DNA of 43,478 nucleotides. Origin: Agrilactobacillus yilanensis. Lineage in GTDB: Bacteria; Bacillota; Bacilli; Lactobacillales; Lactobacillaceae. Where the stretch lies: the NCBI RefSeq assembly GCF_003946725.1, contig NZ_RHOY01000023.1, forward strand, positions 1 through 43,478, read 5' to 3'. Each line of letters begins with the position of its first letter. The stretch's first letter is position 1. This document shows positions 18,001 to 25,539 of the stretch, one piece after another. The position numbers and the translations under genes were made by a program. The notes below the pieces were generated by a model. The model worked only from the letters and a program-made list of their open reading frames with translations, did no database searches and was not told the DNA's origin.

Positions 18001-19218
18001 ACGTTGAACTGGCAGGAAAATCTCATTTTCAATTTTTGACAATAGTTCATTTTGTTTTTCTTTCGTTAGTGTTGTGCTTTTTTTAATAAGGCCTGTAAAA
18101 TACTTGTTTGCCTTGCGTCGTACGTCATCGTTGTCTGCTTGCAAATTCAGATAAGCTTGATTAACCTCAGCTTTATTTTCTGAAGTCCTTAATTCCTTTT
18201 TAATAAGCTTCCAATCACCCTTATGTGCTTCATAAAGCTTAATCATGGCTTCAGACCAAGAGTGAGCATCATCTAATAATAATTTTAGAGTTAAGCCATT
18301 ATAGGCTTTTTGAATGGCTGTTAGAAATTCTTTTTCGCTATCACTTAAAATTGTCCCACTGTTAATTGTTTCTAATTTTGCTTCTAAATCGCTCTCTGTA
18401 AATTTGATCTTCCATTTGCTATCTTTCGGATTTAAACCTTCTTTTTGCAGCATCGTAGCTAAATTAAACTGGTTGCCCACTATTCCGGTTAACGAAAGTT
18501 TAATGACAGTCTTTAATGCTTTATTTTTTTGTCCGTCAAATACTTTAACCCCTTCAGTAACTCTTTTTGCCCGTGAAAGTTGTTTATCAAATAATATTGT
18601 CACTAAGCGCGCTTCATCCACGTCAATCAAAGTCGATTCATCTGAAAGAATTGGCTGACAAAAATCTTGCATAGCCTCCAAAAAGCTATGTATATCAAAG
18701 ATAGCTTCTTGATCAATTTGTCCGTCTCCTAGCAAAAAATTACCGCGGTATTTTACAATATGATGAATCGCTAAGTAAACTTCACGTAAATCATGTTGTT
18801 TCGTATCATTCATCAAAGCCCGCCGTAGATGATAAATGGTCGGATATTTATTATAAAATGCTTTATCTTGCCCCGAATCATTAAACAACGGTGCCGCTGA
18901 ATAATTTTGTTGATTCAATGTATCTTTAGGATGTACCCAACTATATTTTAATCTATGTAAAAAATTAGGATCTCCCTGATTTTGAAGTTCTGGCGCAAAG
19001 CAGTCATTTAACAAAGACAGTCGCCACCGCCGTCGGGATAAACGTCTTCGAGTTGTCCGAAACCGTCGCCGTTTCTCAGCCGTCTTTGAAGGTTCAAATA
19101 GCCGCACCCCAATAATATTTTTCCCTTTAGCCCGCATTAATCGATACTGTTGATCCATGGCAACAAAACCCACTGAACCTGTCCCAATATCCAAGCCAAC
19201 GCTATAATCTTTCATCAT
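15091..19218 (-). CDS. cas9: RNA-guided endonuclease Cas9 (type II-A)
   Basis: A 1375-residue Cas9 that cuts DNA matching the spacer under guidance of crRNA:tracrRNA. All nuclease residues appear intact: D10 (LDIGTGSVG), E774 (YLEVAR), H991 and D994 (YHHAFDA) for RuvC, and D858, H859 and N881 (YQIDHIIPRAYG to SELNARKAD) for HNH. The arginine-rich bridge helix is at about 49-72. A recognition lobe fills roughly 73-730 and the PAM-interacting region the last 270 or so residues. An unusual CSRC pair follows the HNH core. GGGAGG lies 6 nt before the first of two adjacent ATGs. The PAM cannot be read from the protein. It is the first gene of cas9-cas1-cas2-csn2. Confidence 0.98.
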   Translation of the reverse strand: MMKDYSVGLDIGTGSVGFVAMDQQYRLMRAKGKNIIGVRLFEPSKTAEKRRRFRTTRRRLSRRRWRLSLLNDCFAPELQNQGDPNFLHRLKYSWVHPKDTLNQQNYSAAPLFNDSGQDKAFYNKYPTIYHLRRALMNDTKQHDLREVYLAIHHIVKYRGNFLLGDGQIDQEAIFDIHSFLEAMQDFCQPILSDESTLIDVDEARLVTILFDKQLSRAKRVTEGVKVFDGQKNKALKTVIKLSLTGIVGNQFNLATMLQKEGLNPKDSKWKIKFTESDLEAKLETINSGTILSDSEKEFLTAIQKAYNGLTLKLLLDDAHSWSEAMIKLYEAHKGDWKLIKKELRTSENKAEVNQAYLNLQADNDDVRRKANKYFTGLIKKSTTLTKEKQNELLSKIENEIFLPVQRSKANVSIPHQLHLNELIKIIENQKQYYPFLAEVDKKGRNKLQQLLKFRVPYYVGPLVEPKTVDGDSSNHWMTRLEAGPITPWNIEEKVDTDQAGLDFIKRMTGTDTYLIGEPALPKNALIYQSYNVLQELNNVRINVNQRLEVAQKQEIYENIFKGQKSVSVIDIKDYIKTKYGKDVNVSGLSDTKGGHFNSKLTTYHYFLNIFDRAYVEDHDNQETLETIIELQTIFEDRKILKRQLSKLSVLTKDQVESLSKQHLTGWGRLSKKLLTTKFVQLSTKAGTDKKSILETLYETKMNLMEIISDSRDRYGARAWLEEENAIEDKETSLKSVINELAGPKNIKRGILQSFYILDEITRVLGRPPKNVYLEVARNTQASELTNSRLAYLKTVYGNKSLSAEFKALSTQLNSVEDAKMNAALRDDRLYLYYLQQGKDMYTGEPINIDLISSNYQIDHIIPRAYGIDCLDNRVLVKSELNARKADSPTYLPELICSRCNWWRSLKTAGLLSEQKFKNLTRKSDDFSDLQKERFIARSLVETRQITRNVATLIGEHFNDETKVRAIRSEITTDMRHYLAIYKNRDLNDYHHAFDALLFTTAGLFMDNIGFFKKGQLSDYAGHIYNRYTKQALAQARANAKDKHQQRIRPLGFVVGSMASSNKQFQVNQATGELVWTMADEAYLRKVMDYKKILVTKMVYDQTGELYKQTRIPRDGKEYGKRKIYGKVAFDKRKDLALYGGFDSLQTAYTALVFSKKKFKLVNVQRLWLSEIKADANYLTKMVQQSLNDPKAKIILDHIPYEQLLIKDQAKVTIASENELHNFQQLYLSKTDSKDLLILLNARSEEMAEARLKQYSHSQDAKQRFTELLTHIIEQALKYYKLQTHQTALLKLQDKVIEFTTLEFEKQQEVVQRVLQALHANAIRSNLEILGLSESWGRLNAMVNLSPSDKFVYTSYTGLYTSTVSVQELADQAKLE

Positions 19219-19295
19219 TTAAAACCTCCCTAAAATAATTGAACTAGTTTTATCATATCAAATTTTATTTTAATTAATGCAAATATCTGAAAATA

Positions 19296-19350
19296 ATAAA
19301 AAAATACAAGTAGTTTACGATGTGCTCAACGCATCTAAACTACTTGTATT
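19296..19350 (-). terminator. Terminator after the acyl-ACP thioesterase gene
   Basis: A perfect 15 bp stem, AATACAAGTAGTTTA with TAAACTACTTGTATT, plus an inner GATG/CATC, ends in a T tract on the minus strand. It separates the thioesterase gene from the cas9 promoter region. Confidence 0.88.
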
Positions 19351-19358
19351 CATCTATT

Positions 19359-20111
19359 CTATCTCAAATGCCAGTGCATCTGACATTCCGTATGCACTTC
19401 ATCCCCGGTTTTAATCGCATGATACGTAGTTACCCCTTGACCATCTTCATCCGGCTCAGTCAACACATAACTCTCCGCCGTCTGACCATAATGAATTTCT
19501 CGTTCGTAGCGAATATCTACTGTATCAATCGCATATTTCTCAATAAACGCCAAATCCAATACATCAATCATCCAGTCAAAATAATGGACATTATTGACAT
19601 GCTGATTACCATCAATATCAAAATAGCGCACCCGATAAGGCTTATGCTTAGCCTGACTATAATCTTTTTTAGGCAGCCGTTTGAATTTCTTAATACTGCG
19701 GATCTCTGTTGCCTGAACATTCTTCACAACTTCTGGATCCACCCGAACCATCCCTCGAGTCTCAAAACTCATCATGACCCAGCTGGAATCTAAGTGTACC
19801 AGCTCATTGCCTTGAGCATCATCTAGTTGATAATCCCGATATGAAAAGAACTTATTATAGCTATTGGCCCATGAAGACATCACAATGGGCTCTTTAGATT
19901 TTGGAAAACGCTTGATATCAAAATGATACTGCGTAATAACCCAACCTAACCCTTTGGCATGCATCACCGCATCACCGGCCTCTAACAAATCCAGCTGCGC
20001 ATCTGACACTGTCAGCAAGCCATTTAATAATGATGACAAATGCCATTCGTTTAATGTGTTCACTTCATAAAACGGAACCTTGCTTTCAATCTTATAAATT
20101 TGCCGTGCCAT
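19359..20111 (-). CDS. Acyl-ACP thioesterase
   Basis: A 250-residue double hot-dog protein of the FatA/FatB-like acyl-ACP thioesterase family, which releases fatty acids from acyl carrier protein. Diagnostic parts are WVITQYHFDIKRFP, SWANSYNKFFSYRDYQL, the second-domain YFDIDGNQHVNNVHYFDWM, with the catalytic N and H residues in the NQHVNN segment, and DIRYEREIHYG. I use the ATG reading MARQIYK, after GGGGG at a spacing of 5, rather than an upstream ATG that overlaps this site. It lies 17 bp after rsmI and is probably co-transcribed with it. Confidence 0.88.
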   Translation of the reverse strand: MARQIYKIESKVPFYEVNTLNEWHLSSLLNGLLTVSDAQLDLLEAGDAVMHAKGLGWVITQYHFDIKRFPKSKEPIVMSSWANSYNKFFSYRDYQLDDAQGNELVHLDSSWVMMSFETRGMVRVDPEVVKNVQATEIRSIKKFKRLPKKDYSQAKHKPYRVRYFDIDGNQHVNNVHYFDWMIDVLDLAFIEKYAIDTVDIRYEREIHYGQTAESYVLTEPDEDGQGVTTYHAIKTGDEVHTECQMHWHLR

Positions 20112-20128
20112 AATAACCCCCATATCAC

Positions 20129-20983
20129 TTATAATTCATGATAAATTCGATAAACCTCTTGTTTTTTTTGATTCGTCTGCTGCGCCACTGTCTTAATGGC
20201 TGCATTAGGTTTTGCCCCGGCCTGAATCAATTCAGCAACCGCTTGACGGACTTGTTCATCGGTCAACACTAAAGTAGGGGCTTCCACCTCTGATGCACCG
20301 GCCACTAAAATGACAAATTCGCCTTTAATCGTCCGGCTGGTCATTTCGGCTAAAACCGTTGTTAATGACCCTCGGATAAATTCTTCATAACGCTTCGTTA
20401 ATTCTCGGGCCAAAACAACTTGGCGGTCGCCGCCTAACACTGCAATTAAATTCTCCAACGTCTTCACAATTCGATAAGGACTTTCATAAAAAATTAAAGT
20501 TGCCGAATACGACTTCAGCTGCGTTAACGTCGTCTTTTGTTCTTTAGGCTTGCGTGGTAAAAAGCCCCAAAAGAAAAACGGCTGCGGGGCTAGCCCAGAA
20601 GCAATTAACCCCGTCAAAGCCGCATTAGCACCAGGTAACGGTACCACTGTAATCCCGGCCGCAATACAAGCTTGCACTAACTCTTTACCAGGGTCACTAA
20701 TAGAAGGCATCCCTGCATCAGAAACTTGAGCAATGGACGTCCCATCTTTTAGCCACTTAATAAATTGTGGAATCCGTTCTTGGGTATTATGTTCATGAAA
20801 TGAAACTTGTTTTGTTGTAATTTCAAAATGATTTAATAATTTCTGTGTATTTCGTGTATCTTCAGAAGCAATTACTGCCACGGTCTTCATGACATTCAAA
20901 GCCCGAAACGTAATATCTTCTAAGTTTCCAATCGGCGTAGGTACAAGATACAGTGTCCCCGCTTCATTTGTTTGATTTGACAT
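20129..20983 (-). CDS. rsmI: 16S rRNA (cytidine1402-2'-O)-methyltransferase
   Basis: RsmI methylates the ribose of C1402 in the decoding centre using S-adenosylmethionine. The 284-residue protein has the tetrapyrrole-methylase-like fold: LYLVPTPIGNLEDITFRAL, ASEDTRNTQKLLNHF, QVSDAGMPSISDPG and VVPLPGANAALTGLIASGL. The C-terminal end (KPNAAIKTVAQQTNQKKQEVYR) is the small helical domain of the family. AAAGGA precedes the ATG. It follows yabA by 21 bp in the conserved yabA-rsmI order. Confidence 0.95.
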   Translation of the reverse strand: MSNQTNEAGTLYLVPTPIGNLEDITFRALNVMKTVAVIASEDTRNTQKLLNHFEITTKQVSFHEHNTQERIPQFIKWLKDGTSIAQVSDAGMPSISDPGKELVQACIAAGITVVPLPGANAALTGLIASGLAPQPFFFWGFLPRKPKEQKTTLTQLKSYSATLIFYESPYRIVKTLENLIAVLGGDRQVVLARELTKRYEEFIRGSLTTVLAEMTSRTIKGEFVILVAGASEVEAPTLVLTDEQVRQAVAELIQAGAKPNAAIKTVAQQTNQKKQEVYRIYHEL

Positions 20984-21004
20984 AAAAAATTCCTTTGATC
21001 AAAA

Positions 21005-21355
21005 TTATCTGGATTGATGATCACCATAAATAACATCTAAGCAAAATGCACAAGATTCCTTATTTTCCCGTCTAGAACCATAAAAATACGTACATACATG
21101 AAAGCCTTCTTCATAAAGCTTTTCCAAATGTTTCCGGGATTTAGACAGTCCTTTAGTCGGATCATCTTTATCCGTCGCTGTATCTTCTAATTCCTGCAGC
21201 CGAATTCGGAGATGTTGATTTTCAATCTTTAGTTCGCTATTTTGCTCAAGAATTTGTGCTAAATGATCTTGTAATCCCTTTAACTTAGCCAACTGCGCCG
21301 TTTGACTCACTTCAAGTTCTTGCAGCTGGTCATAAAGATCCTTGTTATCCACCAC
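21005..21355 (-). CDS. yabA: Replication initiation control protein YabA
   Basis: YabA restrains DnaA at the origin by bridging DnaA and the DnaN clamp. The 116-residue protein has the expected plan: an N-terminal leucine-rich coiled coil (about 5-60) that forms a tetramer, a linker, and a C-terminal zinc site HVC...CAFC (FHVCTYFYGSRRENKESC). The start is one of two tandem GTG codons with AGAAGG upstream. It lies between ricT and rsmI, as in other Firmicutes. Confidence 0.93.
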   Translation of the reverse strand: MVDNKDLYDQLQELEVSQTAQLAKLKGLQDHLAQILEQNSELKIENQHLRIRLQELEDTATDKDDPTKGLSKSRKHLEKLYEEGFHVCTYFYGSRRENKESCAFCLDVIYGDHQSR

Positions 21356-21388
21356 GGCACCTTCTTGATTTAATGACCCTTGTCATTT

Positions 21389-22189
21389 CTATTCTAAGCT
21401 CTTTAATTCAGCACTGGCATAATCCATCGGCACACTATGGCCTTCCAGCTGAACTTTAACAATGTCAGAAATAAAGTTTAAACCGACCACACGCCCCTTG
21501 CCTTCATTGGTCATTACTTTATCCCCGTAGTCTGGCAAGTTAGCCTTCGCATCTTCGTAAACAGAATCTTCATATTGTAAACAGCACATCAAACGACCGC
21601 AAAGACCGGAAATCTTTGTAGGATTTAAAGATAAGTTTTGATCCTTAGCCATTTTGATTGAAACCGGCACAAATTCACCTAAAAACGTATTGCAGCAAAG
21701 TGGCCGGCCACAAGGACCGATACCCCCAAGAATCTTGGCTTCATCACGAACCCCGATTTGCCGCAGTTCAATTCTTGTTTTATAAATCGCTGCTAAATCC
21801 CGGACAAGTTCGCGAAAATCTACTCGTTGGTCTGCTGTAAAATAAAACAATAACTTCTGACAATCTAACGCATAACTCGACGCAATCATCTTCATCTTAA
21901 GATGATGATCATCTGCCTTTTGTTGGGCCACAATCAAGGCCTTATCTGCTTGTTTTTGATTGTCCTTATCTAATTGAATTTCTTCCGGCGTAGCCAGATG
22001 TTTCACTGACAAAATATTGGCCGGAATTTCACCATGCTTAGCATCCGTAACCATGAGTTCTGTTACCGTTGCGATCATTTTGGCATGGCCATATAAAACA
22101 ACAACTTGATCATCTATATTAAAAGTATCTTCAGACATACATAATTTATTGGCATTATCGCCATGAAACTTAATTTGAAACAAATTCAT
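21389..22189 (-). CDS. ricT: PSP1-domain regulatory protein RicT (YaaT)
   Basis: RicT is a PSP1-family protein. In Bacillus it joins RicA and RicF in an iron-sulfur complex that influences RNase Y activity and development; the role in lactobacilli is less clear. The 266-residue protein carries the cysteine cluster GGIGPCGRPLCCNTFLG and ISGLCGRLMCCLQYED, which holds the cluster ligands. I start at the ATG reading MNLFQIKFH, 6 nt after AAGGTG; the GTG three codons earlier belongs to that site. It sits between holB and yabA. Confidence 0.9.
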   Translation of the reverse strand: MNLFQIKFHGDNANKLCMSEDTFNIDDQVVVLYGHAKMIATVTELMVTDAKHGEIPANILSVKHLATPEEIQLDKDNQKQADKALIVAQQKADDHHLKMKMIASSYALDCQKLLFYFTADQRVDFRELVRDLAAIYKTRIELRQIGVRDEAKILGGIGPCGRPLCCNTFLGEFVPVSIKMAKDQNLSLNPTKISGLCGRLMCCLQYEDSVYEDAKANLPDYGDKVMTNEGKGRVVGLNFISDIVKVQLEGHSVPMDYASAELKSLE

Positions 22190-22209
22190 AATTTTCACCT
22201 TCTAAAACG

Positions 22210-23193
22210 CTAAACAGCCAGCAACTTCAAAGTTAAAGCTTCCAGCACGTTTTCAAAGCTAACATTGACCCGTAACTGCTTTTGAACAGCCAACACCAGT
22301 GACAGTTGTTCCGTCAGCTGCCGATCCGTAACTTGCTGAGACGTTTCATTTAATTTAATTAAATCAGGATTAATAATTTCCTTATCCTTATCATACCTGA
22401 GTCTCAGTAAAAAATCATAAAAATTTACAATTATTTGGAAAGTTAAACTCTGTTGTTCTTGATTTTTAGCATTCTGCACCAATTGCGTCTGTACAAAAAC
22501 AAACGCTTCCGGATCACCTTTGAATAGTTTGTTAAACCAGTGCAAAACACCTTGCAGCAGCGGTTTAAAATTATTATCCGTCTGCCAAGCAGCAGCTTGC
22601 TGGCTATCTCTTGTCAGCAAACTCATGAGCTGCGCATTTGCCGGCATAAGCCCTTGTGCCTTGAAGTTTTCAAAAGCCGCCGGTGCACTGATCTCGTGAA
22701 AATCTATCATCTGCATTCTTGAGCGAATCGTTGGTAAAATCTGTGACTTAGAGGTTGTTGTCAAAATAATGAGGGCATCACTCACCGGCTCTTCCAGAAA
22801 TTTCAACAAACTGTTACTAGCATTAACGGACATCTTTTCAGCAGACACAATAATAAATACCCGTTTTGTGCCTTCAACACCGGATTTATAAAGTTCATTT
22901 TTTAAATGCCGAATGGCTTCAATTTTGATTGTCTGATTTTCTGGCGCAACCGTGATCACATCGGGATGATTGCCGCTCAAAATCCGCTGACATTCTGCAC
23001 ATTTTCCACAAGGTTGATGCGTTGCACTAGGCTCTAAGCAAAATTGACTCAGCGCTAACCACTGAGCTAATTCTCGCTTGCCAGTCCCGCTAGCCCCCGC
23101 AAATAGATAACCTTGCGCTAATCGCTGATGGGTTAAAACATTTTCAAATTGCCGGATTAAGCGGGGCTGTAATTGTTCTACTAAAAAAGCCAT
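22210..23193 (-). CDS. holB: DNA polymerase III subunit delta'
   Basis: The delta' subunit is part of the clamp loader. The 327-residue AAA+ protein has a P-loop-like GASGTGK at 33-39, a four-cysteine zinc module (CLEPS...CGKCAEC), the SNSLLKFLEEP segment and the arginine-containing TTTSKSQILPTIRSRMQ. It lies 3 bp... after darA and before ricT, in the tmk-darA-holB-ricT-yabA order. The yaaR gene found between darA and holB in Bacillus is absent here. Confidence 0.93.
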   Translation of the reverse strand: MAFLVEQLQPRLIRQFENVLTHQRLAQGYLFAGASGTGKRELAQWLALSQFCLEPSATHQPCGKCAECQRILSGNHPDVITVAPENQTIKIEAIRHLKNELYKSGVEGTKRVFIIVSAEKMSVNASNSLLKFLEEPVSDALIILTTTSKSQILPTIRSRMQMIDFHEISAPAAFENFKAQGLMPANAQLMSLLTRDSQQAAAWQTDNNFKPLLQGVLHWFNKLFKGDPEAFVFVQTQLVQNAKNQEQQSLTFQIIVNFYDFLLRLRYDKDKEIINPDLIKLNETSQQVTDRQLTEQLSLVLAVQKQLRVNVSFENVLEALTLKLLAV

Positions 23194-23195
23194 TC

Positions 23196-23525
23196 TTAAA
23201 AGTGATGAAATTGGTCGACAGGTAAAACAAATACAGTGGCGCCGCCAATTTGAACCTCGATTGGATAAGACATAGCTGAGTCCCCGGTCACATCAATATT
23301 GACCGGTGGTGCCATGAATTGTTCCCGAGCATGAGAGGTTTCTTTAATGATGGTTAGCACATCATCAACCCGTTCGTCCTCAATCCCAATGATAAACGTT
23401 GTATTCCCAGATTTCAAAAAGCCCCCGGTTGTGGATAACTTCGTTGCTTGCACGTTGGCATCCACCAAGTTATTACTCAATGTACCGGCATCTTTGTCTT
23501 GAACAATTGCTAAAATTAATTTCAT
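23196..23525 (-). CDS. darA: Cyclic-di-AMP receptor, PII-like (DarA/PstA)
   Basis: A 109-residue trimeric PII-like protein that binds cyclic di-AMP in Firmicutes. It opens MKLILAIVQDKDAGTLSNNL and contains TKLSTTGGFLKSGNTTFIIG, the core nucleotide-binding stretch, and ends IGGATVFVLPVDQF. Downstream targets are still not well defined in the family. It lies 4 bp after tmk and 2 bp before holB, in one tight operon. Confidence 0.92.
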   Translation of the reverse strand: MKLILAIVQDKDAGTLSNNLVDANVQATKLSTTGGFLKSGNTTFIIGIEDERVDDVLTIIKETSHAREQFMAPPVNIDVTGDSAMSYPIEVQIGGATVFVLPVDQFHHF

Positions 23526-23529
23526 AGTT

Positions 23530-24177
23530 TTAACTCCTTTGGAAAGTTTCAGGCAGATGATTTTGCACTTGCTGCAAACAATCTGCGACGACTTGTTCTA
23601 GGGGTTGCATGGCATCTATTTTGATAACTCGTTTTGGAAATTCGGCTGCTAAATGTAAATAAGACGTCCGAACACGTTGATGAAAAGCCAGTGTTTCTTG
23701 ATCCAAACGATCACTTTGATCTTGACGAAATTTTTGAATTCGCGCTAAACCTGCTTCAACGGGCCCATCTAACAGCAACGTCAAATCTGGTGTTAAACCT
23801 GCTGTGGCAAACATATTTAAATCATAAACAGCCTGTTCGCCAATTTCTCGGCCGCCGCCTTGATAAGCCACAGAACTATCTACAAAACGATCCGATAAAA
23901 CAATTTTATCAGCTGCTAATGCTGGCAAAACAACCTCCACTAAATGTTGCCGCCGGGCTGCTGCGAATAATAACGCCTCAGTGCGATCATCCATTTTAGT
24001 ATTATTCACGTCTAATAAAACTTGACGAATCTGTTCTGCAATCTGGCTGCCGCCAGGTTCTCTTGTTTCAATTACCGGTTGGGCTGTTTTTTGCGCTAGC
24101 AACGGTAATAGTTGCTTTAATACCGTTGTTTTGCCCATGCCGTCTGGGCCTTCTAAGGTGATAAATAAACCAGCCAT
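23530..24177 (-). CDS. tmk: Thymidylate kinase
   Basis: Converts dTMP to dTDP with ATP. The 215-residue protein has the P-loop EGPDGMGKTT at 9-18, the substrate-binding REPGG, the DRFVDSSVAYQGGGR segment and a lid with KFRQDQSDRLDQE. The start is the ATG reading MAGLF, 6 nt after AAAAGGAAG; the in-frame TTG two codons upstream is too close to this site. It heads the tmk-darA-holB-ricT-yabA-rsmI run, after a terminator that separates it from yaaL. Confidence 0.95.
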   Translation of the reverse strand: MAGLFITLEGPDGMGKTTVLKQLLPLLAQKTAQPVIETREPGGSQIAEQIRQVLLDVNNTKMDDRTEALLFAAARRQHLVEVVLPALAADKIVLSDRFVDSSVAYQGGGREIGEQAVYDLNMFATAGLTPDLTLLLDGPVEAGLARIQKFRQDQSDRLDQETLAFHQRVRTSYLHLAAEFPKRVIKIDAMQPLEQVVADCLQQVQNHLPETFQRS

Positions 24178-24246
24178 CTTCAACTTCCTTTTCTACATTA
24201 ATCTCATTTTACTTTAATGCGTGCATTGCTTCAATTAAAAAGCTAC

Positions 24247-24306
24247 AAAAAAAGAATGTTCAAGTTTCAACGATAACCGAAAACGCTTATAGTCGAAGTT
24301 GAACAT
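24247..24306 (-). terminator. Terminator after yaaL
   Basis: On the minus strand ATGTTCAACTTCGAC folds with GTTGAAACTTGAACAT, also pairing TATAA with TTAT-rich bases inside, and runs into seven Ts. It ends the dnaX-ebfC-recR-yaaL transcript before tmk. Confidence 0.85.
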
Positions 24307-24322
24307 CCCTAAGTTATCTAAA

Positions 24323-24562
24323 TTATTGAAACATATCTGGTGAAATACGCTGACTTTTCACCTTACGGATCCGTATTTGGCGATAAATGAAATCATACTT
24401 CGCTTTTTGCAGCAGCAGTTCCCCATCCACTGGATTTTGATCTTGAGCTGCCAAAGCATCCGCTTCTTGATAAGCTAAAATAGCTTCACGCAGTTCATAA
24501 GCTAAATCCAATAGCTCGCTGTCAGTTTGCTGCCGTAAATTTGATTTTTTTGAGCTCCGCAC
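24323..24562 (-). CDS. yaaL: YaaL family protein (DUF2508)
   Basis: A small protein of about 79 residues of the YaaL family, whose function is unknown. The helical ELLDLAYELREAILAYQEAD and the tail KAKYDFIYRQIRIRKVK are typical. It follows recR, as in Bacillus. Two GTG starts are possible: 24574, which overlaps the recR stop, and 24562, which has GAGG 6 nt upstream; I prefer the second on that ground. Confidence 0.8.
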   Translation of the reverse strand: MRSSKKSNLRQQTDSELLDLAYELREAILAYQEADALAAQDQNPVDGELLLQKAKYDFIYRQIRIRKVKSQRISPDMFQ

Positions 24563-24570
24563 GTTTGTCC

Positions 24571-25167
24571 TCACATTTCTTGCCGGCCTTCAACAGCCTT
24601 TAGCAGGGTCATTTCATCTGCATATTCAATGTCACTGCCTACTGACAAGCCATGGGCCAAACGTGTGACTTTAATGCCCGCTGGTTTAATCAGCCGGGAA
24701 ATGTACATTGCTGTAGCTTCACCTTCAGGCGTGGCATTGGTGGCAATAATCACTTCTTTGATAGGCTGTTTTTGCAGTCTTTGAATCAAAGTTTTGATAT
24801 TAATATCATCTGGTCCCTTGCCTTCCATTGGCGACAATACGCCATGTAAAACATGGTACAGCCCATGATAATCATCCATCTTATCCAAAGCCATCACATC
24901 TTTAGGCTGTTCCACCACAATGACGGAATTTTGATCCCGGCTTTGATCTCGACAAATATCGCAAGGATCATTTTCGGTAATATTACCGCAGACGCTACAA
25001 TAATGCAGATCTTTTTTAGCAGCAATCAAACTTTTAGAAAAATCTGTGACATCATCTTCTGGCATATCAATGGTATAAAACGCCAAACGCGTGGCTGTTT
25101 TACTGCCAATACCAGGTAGTTTCATATAACTGTCAATTAGTTTTGCAATTGGTTCAGGATACTGCAC
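24571..25167 (-). CDS. recR: Recombination mediator protein RecR
   Basis: RecR works with RecO, and RecF at gaps, to load RecA. The 198-residue protein has an N-terminal helix-hairpin-helix ([16 protein letters not shown]), a four-cysteine zinc motif ([16 protein letters not shown]), a Toprim domain starting at [15 protein letters not shown] with [16 protein letters not shown], and the closing LARGLSVG-like [15 protein letters not shown]. It lies 42 bp after ebfC in the conserved dnaX-ebfC-recR order. Confidence 0.96.
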   Translation of the reverse strand: MQYPEPIAKLIDSYMKLPGIGSKTATRLAFYTIDMPEDDVTDFSKSLIAAKKDLHYCSVCGNITENDPCDICRDQSRDQNSVIVVEQPKDVMALDKMDDYHGLYHVLHGVLSPMEGKGPDDINIKTLIQRLQKQPIKEVIIATNATPEGEATAMYISRLIKPAGIKVTRLAHGLSVGSDIEYADEMTLLKAVEGRQEM

Positions 25168-25209
25168 ACTTTTACCTCCCGATGTTCAGGAACATAAGCT
25201 GACTGGAAA

Positions 25210-25521
25210 TTATTTAGGTAAATTCTTAGTAAATTTACCCATCGTTTGTTCTGTAGTCTGATCTACGTTAGTCATTGCTGCATTTACCGCAGTGATCACA
25301 AGATCTTGTAACATATCTGGATCATCTGGATCAATCGCCTTAGGGTCAATTTGAATATCTTTAACCTTTTTGTCCCCAGTAACAACAACTTTTACTAAAT
25401 CATCTGGTGCTGCACCAGTGAATTCCGTCACTGCTAATTGTTCTTGAGCTTTACCCATTTCTTTTTGTACTTTTTGCATTTGACGCATCATACTTTGCAT
25501 ATTGCCTGGCATACCACGCAT
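25210..25521 (-). CDS. ebfC: Nucleoid-associated protein of the YbaB/EbfC family
   Basis: A 103-residue DNA-binding dimer of the YbaB/EbfC family. It starts [20 protein letters not shown], a methionine-rich helix typical of the family, and contains [20 protein letters not shown] choose the ATG reading MRGMPG, 6 nt after AAAGGAGTG, rather than a start three codons earlier. It lies 18 bp after dnaX. Confidence 0.93.
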   Translation of the reverse strand: MRGMPGNMQSMMRQMQKVQKEMGKAQEQLAVTEFTGAAPDDLVKVVVTGDKKVKDIQIDPKAIDPDDPDMLQDLVITAVNAAMTNVDQTTEQTMGKFTKNLPK

Positions 25522-25539
25522 AAAAAACACTCCTTTAAA

